Of a stretch of 64,000 nt of DNA, positions 11,837 through 20,280 are shown piece by piece. The translations under genes and the position numbers were made by a program. The notes under the pieces were generated by a model, which had not been told where the DNA came from, did no database searches, and saw only the letters and a list, made by a program, of their open reading frames with translations. Within the stretch, counting starts at the first letter, position 1, and every line of letters begins with the position of its first letter. The stretch is from Bacillus sp. ZZV12-4809 (lineage in GTDB: Bacteria > Bacillota > Bacilli > Bacillales > Cytobacillaceae): assembly GCF_009849585.1 (NCBI RefSeq), contig NZ_VCRN01000005.1:124001-188000 (forward strand). Direction: 5' to 3'.

Positions 11837-11872
11837 AAAAGAACACCTTCTGAAAAAGTTCAGAAGGTGTCT
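11837..11872 (-). terminator. Terminator of racE
   Basis: Minus strand ACACCTTCTGAA-CTTT-TTCAGAAGGTGT followed by TCTTTT, 8 bp past the racE stop. Confidence 0.85.
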
Positions 11873-11879
11873 GCTATTA

Positions 11880-12674
11880 TTAAAGCGAAATTTTTTCTAC
11901 AGCATCAACAGAGAACCCCAGCCACTTGGAAGCAATTTTAGAAAAAATGGCCGTGGAGCCAGTTGTACAGAACTTATATTCAGGACTCTCATTCACAGCT
12001 TTAAGAAGGCCGTAGTGGTGCAGAATGGTACTTGCTTCCCTTGCTGTTTCCTCTCCGGAGCTGATCACCTTTACATCTTTACCCATTACTTTTTTAATAA
12101 TCTGTTCTAATAAAGGATAATGAGTACATCCAAGAATGAGTGTATCCATTCCTTTTCCTTTTAAAGGCTGAAGAGTCTCAGCCACTATTTTTTTGGCAAC
12201 TGAGCCTTCATACTCCCCGCTCTCTACAAGGGGAACGAATTTTGGACATGCCAGACTATGCACGGCAGACCTGCTGTTGATTTGAATCAGCGCATTTTCA
12301 TATGCCTTGCTTTTGACTGTGCCCTCTGTACCAATGACACCAATTATATGATTTTTTGTCACTTTAATAGCTGTTCTTGCGCCGGGAAAAATGACACCGA
12401 TAACCGGTATCGGCAATTCCCTGCGTATTTCCTCCAGAGCAACAGCAGTAGCTGTATTACATGCTATAACCAGCATTTTAATGTTCTTTTTAAGCAGGTA
12501 CTCCGTCATTTGCCAGGTAAAGGATTTCACCTCTTCCCCAGGCCGCGGTCCGTACGGGCAGCGTGCTGTATCTCCGACGTATACAATATCTTCATTTGGA
12601 AGCTGCCTCATGATTTCTTTTGCGACCGTTAAGCCTCCCACTCCGGAGTCAATTATTCCTATTGGTTGTTTCAA
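11880..12674 (-). CDS. racE: Glutamate racemase
   Basis: Makes D-glutamate for peptidoglycan. Signature motifs: IDSGVGGLT near the N-terminus, the catalytic cysteine in ACNTATAV (~residues 70-77) and the second in GCTHYPLL (~183-190). I choose the TTG at 12672-12674 (product [11 protein letters not shown]..., 264 aa) because GAGGCGG lies 5 nt before it and homologues begin there; the ATG at 12702-12704 would add ten residues overlapping the MarR gene. It is the last gene of a MarR-racE pair. Confidence 0.93.
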   Translation of the reverse strand: MKQPIGIIDSGVGGLTVAKEIMRQLPNEDIVYVGDTARCPYGPRPGEEVKSFTWQMTEYLLKKNIKMLVIACNTATAVALEEIRRELPIPVIGVIFPGARTAIKVTKNHIIGVIGTEGTVKSKAYENALIQINSRSAVHSLACPKFVPLVESGEYEGSVAKKIVAETLQPLKGKGMDTLILGCTHYPLLEQIIKKVMGKDVKVISSGEETAREASTILHHYGLLKAVNESPEYKFCTTGSTAIFSKIASKWLGFSVDAVEKISL

Positions 12675-12684
12675 AAATACCGCC

Positions 12685-13143
12685 TCATTCTCCGCGCATA
12701 TCATGGTGTAATTTCATTAGGTTGTCTTTTAAGAACAAGACCTCATTATGTGAAAAATCTTTAAGAACCTCTTTTAAGTAATCCTGGCGTTTTTTAATCA
12801 CTTCTTCAATAATCCGTTCTCCTTCATCAAGCAGGTGAATCCGGACTACTCTTCGGTCATTAGGATCCTTCACTCTTTTTACAAGGCTGTTTTTCTCCAT
12901 TCGGTCAACAAGATCTGTTGTCGTGCTGCACGCAAGATACATTTTATTGGACAGCTCTCCGATGGTCATATCGCCTTCTTCAAACAGCCATTGCAATGCC
13001 ACAAACTGAGGAGGGGTAATGGTAAAATCACTAAGAATTTCCCTTCCCTTTTGCTTGATAATTCCAGATATGTATCTCAAGTCTTTTTCAATTTCAGCTA
13101 CAACATCATTAATTTCATTTGTTTTAGGATCTTCCAGCTTCAT
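12685..13143 (-). CDS. ysmB: MarR-family transcriptional regulator (YsmB)
   Basis: A 152-residue winged-helix protein. The MarR HTH spans about residues 45-110, with the recognition region [22 protein letters not shown] and the wing [14 protein letters not shown]. Helices at both ends should form the dimer interface. Ligand and targets are unknown. Its 3' end overlaps the ribosome binding region of racE, so the two are likely cotranscribed, as in B. subtilis. Confidence 0.88.
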   Translation of the reverse strand: MKLEDPKTNEINDVVAEIEKDLRYISGIIKQKGREILSDFTITPPQFVALQWLFEEGDMTIGELSNKMYLACSTTTDLVDRMEKNSLVKRVKDPNDRRVVRIHLLDEGERIIEEVIKKRQDYLKEVLKDFSHNEVLFLKDNLMKLHHDMRGE

Positions 13144-13302
13144 TCATAAACACTCCCATTTAAGCTTTTACGATGTTTCTGCCCTTGTGCATTTATTTTC
13201 ACCTTTTTCCGTATAAATTTCAAGATAGAAATAAATCCAATAATGAAATGATCCCTGTATAAATGTGATAACCGGCCTCCCAGAAGGATAGCCGGTCTAA
13301 AA

Positions 13303-13527
13303 TTAAAGTTCTAGCTCTCCCATTCGAAGGAGCTCTACAACAGCTTGTGATCGCCCCTTTACACCAAGCTTTTGCATGGCATTAGAAATGTGGTTTCGAA
13401 CCGTTTTTTCACTAATAAACAATTCACCAGCGATTTCCCTTGTTGTTTTATCTTGTACTAACAATTCGAATACTTCTCTTTCTCGTTTGGTGAGTAACGG
13501 CTTGTGAGTATATTCATTCTCCTTCAA
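13303..13527 (-). CDS. gerE: Spore coat transcription factor GerE
   Basis: LuxR-type helix-turn-helix regulator of late mother-cell coat genes. The 74-residue product is almost entirely the DNA-binding domain: LTKREREVFELL, then TREIAGELFISEKTVRNHIS (HTH, ~30-50). It has the same length as B. subtilis GerE when TTG 13525-13527 is taken as start; GGAGGG stands 9 nt upstream. An in-frame ATG farther upstream would add 27 unrelated residues with no ribosome binding site. Confidence 0.96.
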   Translation of the reverse strand: MKENEYTHKPLLTKREREVFELLVQDKTTREIAGELFISEKTVRNHISNAMQKLGVKGRSQAVVELLRMGELEL

Positions 13528-13592
13528 GTATTGTAACCCTCCTTGCCTTTCGCCAGCTATGAACCGCGGGATGGGTATATATTTAGTCACCA

Positions 13593-13620
13593 TATCATAT
13601 GTCAGCAAAACAGCCGAAGT
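13593..13620 (-). promoter_or_regulatory. Sigma-K-type promoter of gerE
   Basis: Minus strand: -10 CATATGATA (13593-13601), matching CATANNNTA, with AC 17 bp upstream (13619-13620). gerE is a sigma-K gene in B. subtilis, and the position gives a leader of about 60 nt. Confidence 0.6.
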
Positions 13621-13674
13621 GACTATATTTAGTGAAAGGAGAAAGTTATTTTCAGGAAATGTGCCAATGTGACG

Positions 13675-14139
13675 CTAGGCTCGTACTTTAACCCCGCTAT
13701 TCAGCATTTCTTTCACATTTTCTGTCCAAGGCACACCCTTGCCTGTCACCTTTGATATCTGCACCATCGTCCCCCTGCCGGTGAAGCAGACTGAACCATC
13801 TGATTTTTTGCCCATATAATGAAGATCAACAGAGGAATTCCCTATTGAAGCAGCTTTTACATAAATCTGTATCTCTTCATCAAAGAAAACCTGGCTGATA
13901 AAATCGCATTGAAGGTCTGCTACGACTGGTATGGTTTCATTGTTTGGCTTTACCCAGTCCTGCATCAAGCCCTTGCTTTTGAAGAATTCTATCCGTGCTT
14001 CTTCATAATATGTAAATGGAACGGTATTGTTCAAATGTCCGAACATATCAGTTTCAGAAAATCTGACTTTTACCGGATGAAAGAAAATGAATTCTTCCTC
14101 CCATTTTTTAAAATCGTTTATATAGCTCAATTTTTTCAT
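13675..14139 (-). CDS. ysmA: Acyl-CoA thioesterase, hot-dog fold (YsmA)
   Basis: A 154-residue single hot-dog domain of the 4-hydroxybenzoyl-CoA thioesterase type. The family pattern VRFSETDMFGHLNNTVPFTYYEEARIEFF (residues ~25-53 region) holds the catalytic Asp and the HxN. It hydrolyses acyl-CoA thioesters; the chain preference cannot be read. It lies between gerE and sdhB, as in B. subtilis, with its own promoter. Confidence 0.87.
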   Translation of the reverse strand: MKKLSYINDFKKWEEEFIFFHPVKVRFSETDMFGHLNNTVPFTYYEEARIEFFKSKGLMQDWVKPNNETIPVVADLQCDFISQVFFDEEIQIYVKAASIGNSSVDLHYMGKKSDGSVCFTGRGTMVQISKVTGKGVPWTENVKEMLNSGVKVRA

Positions 14140-14161
14140 GCTGATTCCTCCCGATTAACTA

Positions 14162-14175
14162 TGAATGAGCATTCA
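14162..14175. promoter_or_regulatory. Palindrome in the ysmA operator region
   Basis: TGAATG-AG-CATTCA, perfect, about 8 to 21 bp downstream of the predicted start of ysmA transcription. Its left half ATGAATGA is identical to a FadR half-site, but the spacing is shorter than in the FadR box at 26437-26456. The regulator is therefore unproven. Confidence 0.45.
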
Positions 14176-14188
14176 CTCTGCTGTACTA

Positions 14189-14217
14189 ATTATAATGTTT
14201 TTTGAATTATTTGAAAA
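14189..14217 (-). promoter_or_regulatory. Promoter of ysmA
   Basis: Minus strand: -10 TATAAT (14189-14194), 17-bp spacer, weak -35 TTTTCA (14212-14217). Confidence 0.55.
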
Positions 14218-14321
14218 CCTTGGATCATATATAAATAATAACTCTTTTCTTATGCTTCCTTGAGTATACACCACACGAAGATTGCATTTTTGCAAGAAAC
14301 AAAGTATATGGATATAGACCA

Positions 14322-14352
14322 AAAACCCCTCTCCAAAAGGAAAGGGGCTTTA
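14322..14352 (-). terminator. Terminator of sdhCAB
   Basis: Minus strand AAGCCCCTTTCC-TTTT-GGAGAGGGG followed by TTTTTGG, 7 bp after the sdhB stop. Confidence 0.9.
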
Positions 14353-14358
14353 TCATGT

Positions 14359-15126
14359 TTAGATTTGGTCGCTCCCAAAGAAGTTTTTGAAAGACTGGAA
14401 TGTTGTATCGCGGTTTAGTGCCGCAATGGATGTTGTTAAAGGAATTCCTTTCGGGCAGGACTGTACGCAGTTTTGAGAGTTTCCACAATTGGCAAGTCCG
14501 CCATCACCCATGATTTGCTCCAGACGTTCAGCTTTATTCATCTCACCAGTTGGATGAGCATTGAACAAGCGAACCTGTGATAAAGGAGCTGGTCCAATAA
14601 AGTCAGATTTGCTGTTAACGTTCGGACATGCTTCCAGGCAAACACCGCATGTCATACACTTTGAAAGTTCATATGCCCATTGGCGCTTTCTCTCAGGCAT
14701 ACGCGGTCCCGGTCCCAAATCATACGTGCCATCGATCGGAATCCATGCTTTAACCTTTTTCAGGGAATCAAACATACGGCTTCTGTCGACCTGCAGGTCA
14801 CGGACTACAGGGAACGTGCGCATCGGCTCAAGACGGATCGGCTGTTCGAGCTGATCTACAAGTGCTGTACATGACTGGCGCGGCTTTCCGTTAATAATCA
14901 TAGAACAAGCACCGCATACTTCTTCAAGGCAGTTCATATCCCACGCGATTGGAGTCGTTTCTTCACCCTTCACGTTAACCGGATTACGGCGGATTTCCAT
15001 AAGGGCTGAAATAACGTTCATGTTCGGACGATATTCAATTTCAAACTCTTCCTGATAAGGGGCTGAATCAGGAGTATCCTGGCGGCTGATTACAAAACGG
15101 ACTGTTTTAGTTTTTGTTTCTTGCAT
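14359..15126 (-). CDS. sdhB: Succinate dehydrogenase iron-sulfur subunit
   Basis: Carries electrons from SdhA flavin to the membrane anchor. The 255-residue protein has the [2Fe-2S] ligand set CLEEVCGACS (~67-76) and a downstream Cys in RQSCTAL, then CMTCGVCLEACP (~158-169) and CGNSQNCVQSCPKGIP (~214-229) for the [4Fe-4S] and [3Fe-4S] clusters. It starts 3 bp after the sdhA stop and closes the sdhCAB operon. Confidence 0.98.
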   Translation of the reverse strand: MQETKTKTVRFVISRQDTPDSAPYQEEFEIEYRPNMNVISALMEIRRNPVNVKGEETTPIAWDMNCLEEVCGACSMIINGKPRQSCTALVDQLEQPIRLEPMRTFPVVRDLQVDRSRMFDSLKKVKAWIPIDGTYDLGPGPRMPERKRQWAYELSKCMTCGVCLEACPNVNSKSDFIGPAPLSQVRLFNAHPTGEMNKAERLEQIMGDGGLANCGNSQNCVQSCPKGIPLTTSIAALNRDTTFQSFKNFFGSDQI

Positions 15127-15129
15127 GGT

Positions 15130-16890
15130 TTAGTTCTCCCCTTTCTTTTTGGAATAGTCACGCTTACGCGGTGGAATTAAGCTTACATCGATGTCTTCAT
15201 AATGGAATGCAGGAGCAGAGTTGGCATCAACAAACTTCGCCATTGTTGTTTTCATGAATTCCTCATCATTACGTTCAGGGAAGTCCGGCTTATAGTGTGC
15301 ACCGCGGCTTTCATTACGGTTATAGGCACCAATTGTAATAACACGTGCCAATTGAAGCATATTCTGCAGCTGGCGCGTAAAGCTTGCACCCTGATTGCTC
15401 CACTTTGCAGTATCATTAATATTAATGTTTTTATAGCGCTCCATAAGTTCAACAATCTTCTCATCTGTTTTCAAAAGCCTGTCGTTATGGCGGACAACCG
15501 TTACATTGTCTGTCATCCACTCACCAAGCTCTTTATGAAGGACATATGCATTCTCTGTGCCGTCAAGTGACATGATATTATTCCATTTTTCTTCTTCCTG
15601 TTTTACATGGCGATCAAATAATGATGATGGCAGATCTTCAGCACTCTTATCTAAGCCGCTGATATACTTGACCGCATTCGGTCCTGCTACCATACCTCCA
15701 TAAATCGCTGATAGAAGAGAGTTGGCTCCAAGACGGTTAGCACCGTGCTGTGAATAATCACATTCACCCGCTGCAAACAAGCCAGGAATATTTGTCATCT
15801 GATCATAGTCAACCCATAATCCGCCCATTGAATAATGGACAGCAGGGAAGATTTTCATTGGAACTTTACGCGGGTCTTCGCCCTGGAATTTCTCATAGAT
15901 TTCGATGATTCCGCCAAGCTTAATATCAAGCTCTTTCGGGTCTTTATGAGAAAGATCAAGGTATACCATGTTCTCCCCATTTATACCAAGCTTCTGATTA
16001 ACACACACGTCAAAAATTTCACGGGTTGCAATATCACGAGGCACCAGGTTTCCATATGCAGGATACTTCTCTTCAAGGAAGTACCATGGTTTTCCATCCT
16101 TATATGTCCATACTCGTCCGCCTTCACCACGTGCAGATTCACTCATAAGGCGAAGTTTATCATCACCAGGAATAGCTGTTGGATGAATCTGAATAAATTC
16201 CCCATTTGCATAATAAGCACCTTGCTGATAAACGATGGAAGCCGCTGAGCCTGTGTTAATGACAGAGTTAGTGGATTTTCCGAAAATAATTCCCGGTCCG
16301 CCGGAAGCCATAATAACGGCATCTGCGGCGAAAGACTTAATTTCCATAGAAGTCAGGTTCTGGGCAACGACGCCTTTACAAGCTCCGTCATCATCAATAA
16401 CAACCCCTAAGAATTCCCATCCCTCATACTTTGTCACTAATCCAGCTACTTCATGGCGGCGGACCTGCTCGTCCATTGCATAAAGCAGCTGCTGTCCAGT
16501 TGTAGCACCTGCAAACGCAGTACGGTGATGCTGCGTTCCCCCAAAGCGGCGGAAGTCGAGCAGTCCTTCAGGTGTGCGGTTAAACATTACACCCATCCGG
16601 TCAAATAAATGAATAATGCCAGGTGCAGCCTCTGCCATTGCTTTTACAGGCGGCTGGTTTGCCAGGAAGTCTCCGCCATAGATTGTATCGTCAAAATGAA
16701 TCCAAGGAGAATCGCCTTCCCCTTTTGTATTTACCGCTCCGTTGATGCCGCCCTGGGCACAAACAGAGTGAGAACGTTTAACCGGTACCAGAGAAAATAA
16801 CTCAACCGGAGTCCCAGATTCTGCTACTTTAATTGTCGCCATCAAACCGGCTAGTCCGCCGCCGACAACTATAACTTTTCCTTTACCCAT
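15130..16890 (-). CDS. sdhA: Succinate dehydrogenase flavoprotein subunit
   Basis: Oxidises succinate to fumarate in the TCA cycle. The 586 residues show the FAD Rossmann motif GGGLAGL (10-16), the covalent-FAD histidine in RSHSVCAQGGING (~39-51), and the active-site regions HPTAIPG and GARGEGGR-like SESARGEGGR. The C-terminal helical domain carries RNESRGAHYKPDFPERND. The operon is sdhC-sdhA-sdhB, but the sdhC-sdhA gap is 185 bp because a repeat element lies there. Confidence 0.98.
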   Translation of the reverse strand: MGKGKVIVVGGGLAGLMATIKVAESGTPVELFSLVPVKRSHSVCAQGGINGAVNTKGEGDSPWIHFDDTIYGGDFLANQPPVKAMAEAAPGIIHLFDRMGVMFNRTPEGLLDFRRFGGTQHHRTAFAGATTGQQLLYAMDEQVRRHEVAGLVTKYEGWEFLGVVIDDDGACKGVVAQNLTSMEIKSFAADAVIMASGGPGIIFGKSTNSVINTGSAASIVYQQGAYYANGEFIQIHPTAIPGDDKLRLMSESARGEGGRVWTYKDGKPWYFLEEKYPAYGNLVPRDIATREIFDVCVNQKLGINGENMVYLDLSHKDPKELDIKLGGIIEIYEKFQGEDPRKVPMKIFPAVHYSMGGLWVDYDQMTNIPGLFAAGECDYSQHGANRLGANSLLSAIYGGMVAGPNAVKYISGLDKSAEDLPSSLFDRHVKQEEEKWNNIMSLDGTENAYVLHKELGEWMTDNVTVVRHNDRLLKTDEKIVELMERYKNININDTAKWSNQGASFTRQLQNMLQLARVITIGAYNRNESRGAHYKPDFPERNDEEFMKTTMAKFVDANSAPAFHYEDIDVSLIPPRKRDYSKKKGEN

Positions 16891-16915
16891 CGTGACTCAC
16901 TCCCTTAATACTTGT

Positions 16916-17004
16916 AAAAAAAGCGCAAGCACCCGCTTGACGGCACTTCAATGGCTGGCCGATCGTTTAATCTGCCATAAGTGATGCATTTTGCTTTGCG
17001 CTTT
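16916..17004. repeat. AAGCGCAAGC-type hairpin element between sdhC and sdhA
   Basis: Arms 16920-16931 (AAAGCGCAAGCA) and 16992-17004 (TGCTTTGCGCTTT) are inverted repeats around a ~60-nt loop. On the minus strand the hairpin is followed by TTTTTTT, so it looks like an intra-operon terminator. It resembles the AAGCGSAAGCGCC start of the units at 59985-60345 and the remnant at 45239. Confidence 0.6.
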
Positions 17005-17075
17005 CAATGATGCGGAGCCGGGCAAATGCCCAATTCCCTTTTTATCCGATCAAGTCTAATAATCTCTCATGTCAA

Positions 17076-17684
17076 TTAAATAAATGCTGTCAAAGCACGT
17101 ACACCAACAATAGATAGTGCAATGAAAATTCCGATTGTTACGTAAGTGGAAATAACTTGTGAACGAGGAGATACTGTAATTCCCCAGCTGACAAAGAATG
17201 ACCAAAGCCCATTAGCAAAGTGGAAAATTGCAGAAATAACTCCAATAATATAGAACCAGAACATAAATGGATTAGACAGGATATTCTCCATCATCTGAAA
17301 GTTAACTTCTGCTCCAAAGGCAGCCTGCACACGTGTTTCCCAAACATGCCATGCAACAAATACCAGCGTAATGACACCTGAAACACGCTGAAGCATAAAC
17401 ATCCAGTTGCGGAAATATCCATATCTGCTTGTGTTGTTTTTCGCAGTAAAAGCAATATAAAGGCCATAGATTGCGTGGAACAGCAGTGGTAAATAGATTA
17501 CAAACGTTTCAAGGAAAATTCTAAATGGAAGACTTTCCATAAAATGCGCCGCATTATTAAAAGATTCCTCTCCCCCTGTTGCAAAATGGTTCACTACAAG
17601 GTGCTGCATCAAAAACAATCCAACCGGTATTACTCCAAGTAATGAATGCAATCTGCGATTAAAAAACTCACGATTACCTGCCAT
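17076..17684 (-). CDS. sdhC: Succinate dehydrogenase cytochrome b558 subunit
   Basis: Membrane anchor that holds two haems b and reduces menaquinone. The 202 residues show five hydrophobic segments (about 10-30, 55-78, 92-112, 135-158 and 175-197), with histidines for haem in LMQHLVVNH, LLFHAIYG, VAWHVWE and IFHFANG. Its ATG has GGGGGGG about 6 nt upstream. It is the first gene of sdhCAB, as in B. subtilis. Confidence 0.97.
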   Translation of the reverse strand: MAGNREFFNRRLHSLLGVIPVGLFLMQHLVVNHFATGGEESFNNAAHFMESLPFRIFLETFVIYLPLLFHAIYGLYIAFTAKNNTSRYGYFRNWMFMLQRVSGVITLVFVAWHVWETRVQAAFGAEVNFQMMENILSNPFMFWFYIIGVISAIFHFANGLWSFFVSWGITVSPRSQVISTYVTIGIFIALSIVGVRALTAFI

Positions 17685-17704
17685 AAACTTTCCCCCCCTG
17701 ATTT

Positions 17705-17744
17705 TAAAAAAACGATGCTGAGCCCCCGCTCAGGACATCATCTC
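17705..17744 (-). terminator. Terminator-like hairpin in the sdhC leader
   Basis: Minus strand GATGATGTCCTGAGC-GGGG-GCTCAGCATC followed by GTTTTTTT, ending about 21 bp before the sdhC start and just before its ribosome binding site. It has the form of an intrinsic terminator in the only leader of the operon, so it may be an attenuator. Confidence 0.65.
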
Positions 17745-17784
17745 GAAAATGTTATTCATTTTCTTACAATTATGTGACATGTCC

Positions 17785-17813
17785 ATTTTACTCCCAAGAT
17801 AATAGAGCGTCAA
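17785..17813 (-). promoter_or_regulatory. Promoter of sdhCAB
   Basis: Minus strand: -35 TTGACG (17808-17813), 17-bp spacer, -10 TAAAAT (17785-17790). Transcription would start near 17778 and leave a leader of roughly 95 nt. The rest of 17685-18033 is non-coding, ending with the divergent yslB leader. Confidence 0.75.
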
Positions 17814-18033
17814 GAAAACGGATACATAAAATGTTCCATATTAATAAAATTTTAAAAAAATAGAAGCAGCTGAAAAACATATAAATCTCTGAGGTTCTAT
17901 ATGACCTAAATGCTGCTCTCCAGTATACTGAAATAGTAATTATTTCTATGCAAATCGTTCTATTTTTTCCCGAATTGATATTAACTCCCCATGCATATTG
18001 TATATAATAGAAACATAGAAAGAGGGGAGACTA

Positions 18034-18486
18034 TTGAGCGAATTAGCATCTGCGAAATCCACTAATGAAGATCCTATACAGTCAGTACCGGCATTTGGCT
18101 ATGAACTAATCCGGGAAGTGCTTTTGCATGACCTTTTAGGAAATGAAGCACCGGAAATTTTATATTGGGCCGGCAAAAGGCTTGCACGCATGTATCCTCT
18201 GGAAACAGCTGAACAGATTGCCGAGTTTTTTATAAATGCCGGCTGGGGCAGCCTTTTAATCGCAAACGAAACTAAACATGAACTTGAAATGATATTATCA
18301 AGCCCGCTGATTGCTGACCGCCTGCAAAAAAACAATAACAGCACATTTCAGCTTGAGGCTGGTTTTATTGCCCAGCAGATTGAATTTCAAAAAGAAGTTG
18401 TTTGTGAGGCATTCGAACATCCCCGCAAGAAAACCGGCAAAATTCTTATTACGGTGAAATGGGATAAAAAGGACCCTGCTGATTAA
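18034..18486 (+). CDS. yslB: YslB, DUF2507 family protein
   Basis: A 150-residue cytosolic protein of the DUF2507 family found in Bacillales; function unknown. No membrane segment or signal. The central part (PEILYWAGKRLARMYPLETAEQIAEFFINAGWG, described by its start and end) is the conserved block, residues ~41-74. Start is TTG at 18034 with AGAGGGGAG 5-12 nt upstream. It is the only plus-strand gene here and is divergent from sdhC, with TATAAT at about 18002-18007 as the likely -10. Confidence 0.85.
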   Translation: MSELASAKSTNEDPIQSVPAFGYELIREVLLHDLLGNEAPEILYWAGKRLARMYPLETAEQIAEFFINAGWGSLLIANETKHELEMILSSPLIADRLQKNNNSTFQLEAGFIAQQIEFQKEVVCEAFEHPRKKTGKILITVKWDKKDPAD

Positions 18487-18499
18487 CACCTCATATGTA

Positions 18500-18536
18500 C
18501 AAACAATAAGCTATCAAGTTATGATAGCTTATTGTT
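18500..18536. terminator. Bidirectional terminator between yslB and lysC
   Basis: AACAATAAGCTATCA-AGT-TATGATAGCTTATTGTT, a 15-bp stem between two convergent genes with AT-rich flanks on both sides. Confidence 0.85.
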
Positions 18537-18549
18537 CATATCTTCTGAA

Positions 18550-19779
18550 TTACGCCTTAACTGCAGAAACAGTCAGGTTGAATGCTTCATGTAAAGCATC
18601 AACCGCATCAATCATTCTGCCGTTCTCCACAACCGCCGACACTTTAATTTCTGACGTGCTTACCATTTTCACCTGAATTTCGTTCGCTGAAAGCACTTCG
18701 AACATTTCTGCAGCCACACCCGGGTTGGAAATCATGCCTGAGCCGACAATCGAAACTTTGGCAAGTCCGGATTCCCACTCAATGCGTTCATAATTTAATT
18801 GTTCTCTGTGCTTTTCCATAACTTTCACTGTATCTGTCAAATCTTCATTCTTAATTGAGAATGATAGGTTAGTTGTCTGGGCTTCTGTCATGCTCTGGAT
18901 AATGATATCAACATTAATGTGATTTTTGGCAAGCGCCGAGAAAATAGTAGACAGCCCAGTCAGTGAGTTCGGAAGACCGATAATCGTTACCCTTGTTATG
19001 TCATCTTCAAAAGCTACACCGCGCACGACTAAATTTTGTTCCATTTTTACTTCCTCCTCAATGATTGTTCCTGCTTCCTTCTCAAGGCTTGAACGCACTT
19101 CAAGCGGAAGGCCATAGTTTTTAGCAAATTCAACTGCTCTTGGATGAAGTACACCAGCACCCAAATTAGCCAGCTCAAGCATTTCATCATAGGAAACAGA
19201 ATGCAGCTTTCGGGCATTCTTTATAAAGCGGGGGTCGGTTGTAAACACGCCGGTAACATCTGTATAAATATCACATTTATCAGCTTTAAGTGCTGCCGCC
19301 AGTGCAACAGCTGTTGTATCAGACCCGCCGCGGCCAAGTGTTGTGATGGAACCATTTTCAGTCATCCCCTGGAAGCCTGCTACAATTACAATTTTCCCCT
19401 GGTTTAATTCCCCCTGAATGATCTCTGGTTCAATATTCACTATTCTCGCATTGCCATGAACGGCTTCTGTCTTAATACCTGCCTGCCATCCTGTAAAAGA
19501 AACGGCTGGATGTCCTTTTGCATTTAATGCCATCGCTAATAAAGAGATGGTTACCTGTTCACCCGTTGTAAGCAGCATGTCCATTTCCCGTTTATCTGGT
19601 GAGGGAGAGATCTCCCTTGCCATGCCAACGAGCTGATCAGTTGTTTTGCCCATTGCTGAAACTACCACAACCACATCGTTTCCCCGTTTTTTTTCTTCAA
19701 TTACCCGATTGGCGACATTTTGAATTCTGTCTACAGTCCCTACGGACGTGCCTCCAAATTTCTGCACAATGATACCCAC
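18550..19779 (-). CDS. lysC: Aspartokinase, lysine-sensitive type (aspartokinase II)
   Basis: Phosphorylates aspartate, the entry to lysine, threonine, methionine and diaminopimelate. The 409-residue product has the kinase domain ([11 protein letters not shown] at 3-13, [25 protein letters not shown] at ~160-175) and two C-terminal ACT domains from ~265. GTG at 19777-19779 is the start: it gives the family length (408 in B. subtilis) and GAAGGG lies 6 nt upstream. The long open frame upstream of it runs through the riboswitch terminator and is not coding. Control is by the lysine riboswitch. Confidence 0.95.
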   Translation of the reverse strand: MGIIVQKFGGTSVGTVDRIQNVANRVIEEKKRGNDVVVVVSAMGKTTDQLVGMAREISPSPDKREMDMLLTTGEQVTISLLAMALNAKGHPAVSFTGWQAGIKTEAVHGNARIVNIEPEIIQGELNQGKIVIVAGFQGMTENGSITTLGRGGSDTTAVALAAALKADKCDIYTDVTGVFTTDPRFIKNARKLHSVSYDEMLELANLGAGVLHPRAVEFAKNYGLPLEVRSSLEKEAGTIIEEEVKMEQNLVVRGVAFEDDITRVTIIGLPNSLTGLSTIFSALAKNHINVDIIIQSMTEAQTTNLSFSIKNEDLTDTVKVMEKHREQLNYERIEWESGLAKVSIVGSGMISNPGVAAEMFEVLSANEIQVKMVSTSEIKVSAVVENGRMIDAVDALHEAFNLTVSAVKA

Positions 19780-19901
19780 AGCTTTCCCTTCTTTCTGAAG
19801 AACTCGTAATTTGTTGATTTGCCGTCCTATGTAAGTGAAGCATGACAATTGACTCTGCTGTATTTGACAATGGCCTAAAATGTAACCTGCCCTTTTTGGC
19901 A

Positions 19902-19940
19902 ATAAAAAAAGCAATGGAATAGATAAACTATCCCATTGCT
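19902..19940 (-). terminator. Expression-platform terminator of the lysine riboswitch
   Basis: Minus strand AGCAATGGGATAG-TTTAT-CTATTCCATTGCT followed by TTTTTTATT. It lies between the aptamer and lysC, about 120 nt before the start codon. Confidence 0.9.
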
Positions 19941-19964
19941 GTGCAGCCAAAATGTATAAGTGAG

Positions 19965-20155
19965 CAAACACAGTGAGATAGCTCTCCAGGACGGCAATGT
20001 CCTGACAATCCTGCATTTATTCAATGCAGAACCAGCAGAAAAAATGATGAGATTTTCCCCACTTCGGCAAACATACCCTTTCAAAGCTTTTCATGGAAGC
20101 TCATTCTTCTCCAAGCTTTTACTGATGAAGTTCGCACCTCTACCTTCACTTAACG
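19965..20155 (-). promoter_or_regulatory. Lysine riboswitch (L box) aptamer upstream of lysC
   Basis: Minus strand shows the L-box blocks in order: AGAGGTGCGAACTTCATCAG, GGGTATGTTTGCCGAAG, TTCTGCTGGTTCTGCATTGA, and GGAGAGCTATCTCACTGTG. These are the conserved core helices that bind lysine; binding favours the downstream terminator and shuts off lysC. Confidence 0.95.
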
Positions 20156-20244
20156 ATTAAGTCCAATAGTTTTGATTTTATTATTCAAACTAAAAGGACA
20201 TGTGCTTTATCGCTATAAAGTGATATTGATATAAAGTTTCAATT

Positions 20245-20273
20245 AGTATAACATGTCTGAATTTTTCTGTCTA
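20245..20273 (-). promoter_or_regulatory. Promoter of lysC
   Basis: Minus strand: -35 TAGACA (20268-20273), 17-bp spacer, -10 TATACT (20245-20250). The -35 begins 8 bp after the uvrC stop; no terminator separates uvrC from lysC, so readthrough into the riboswitch is possible. Confidence 0.75.
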
Positions 20274-20280
20274 TATCCAT

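Noticed and set aside
19780..20016. Extension of lysC to an upstream ATG
   Set aside because: It would translate the riboswitch terminator and aptamer; GTG 19777-19779 gives the family length and has a ribosome binding site.
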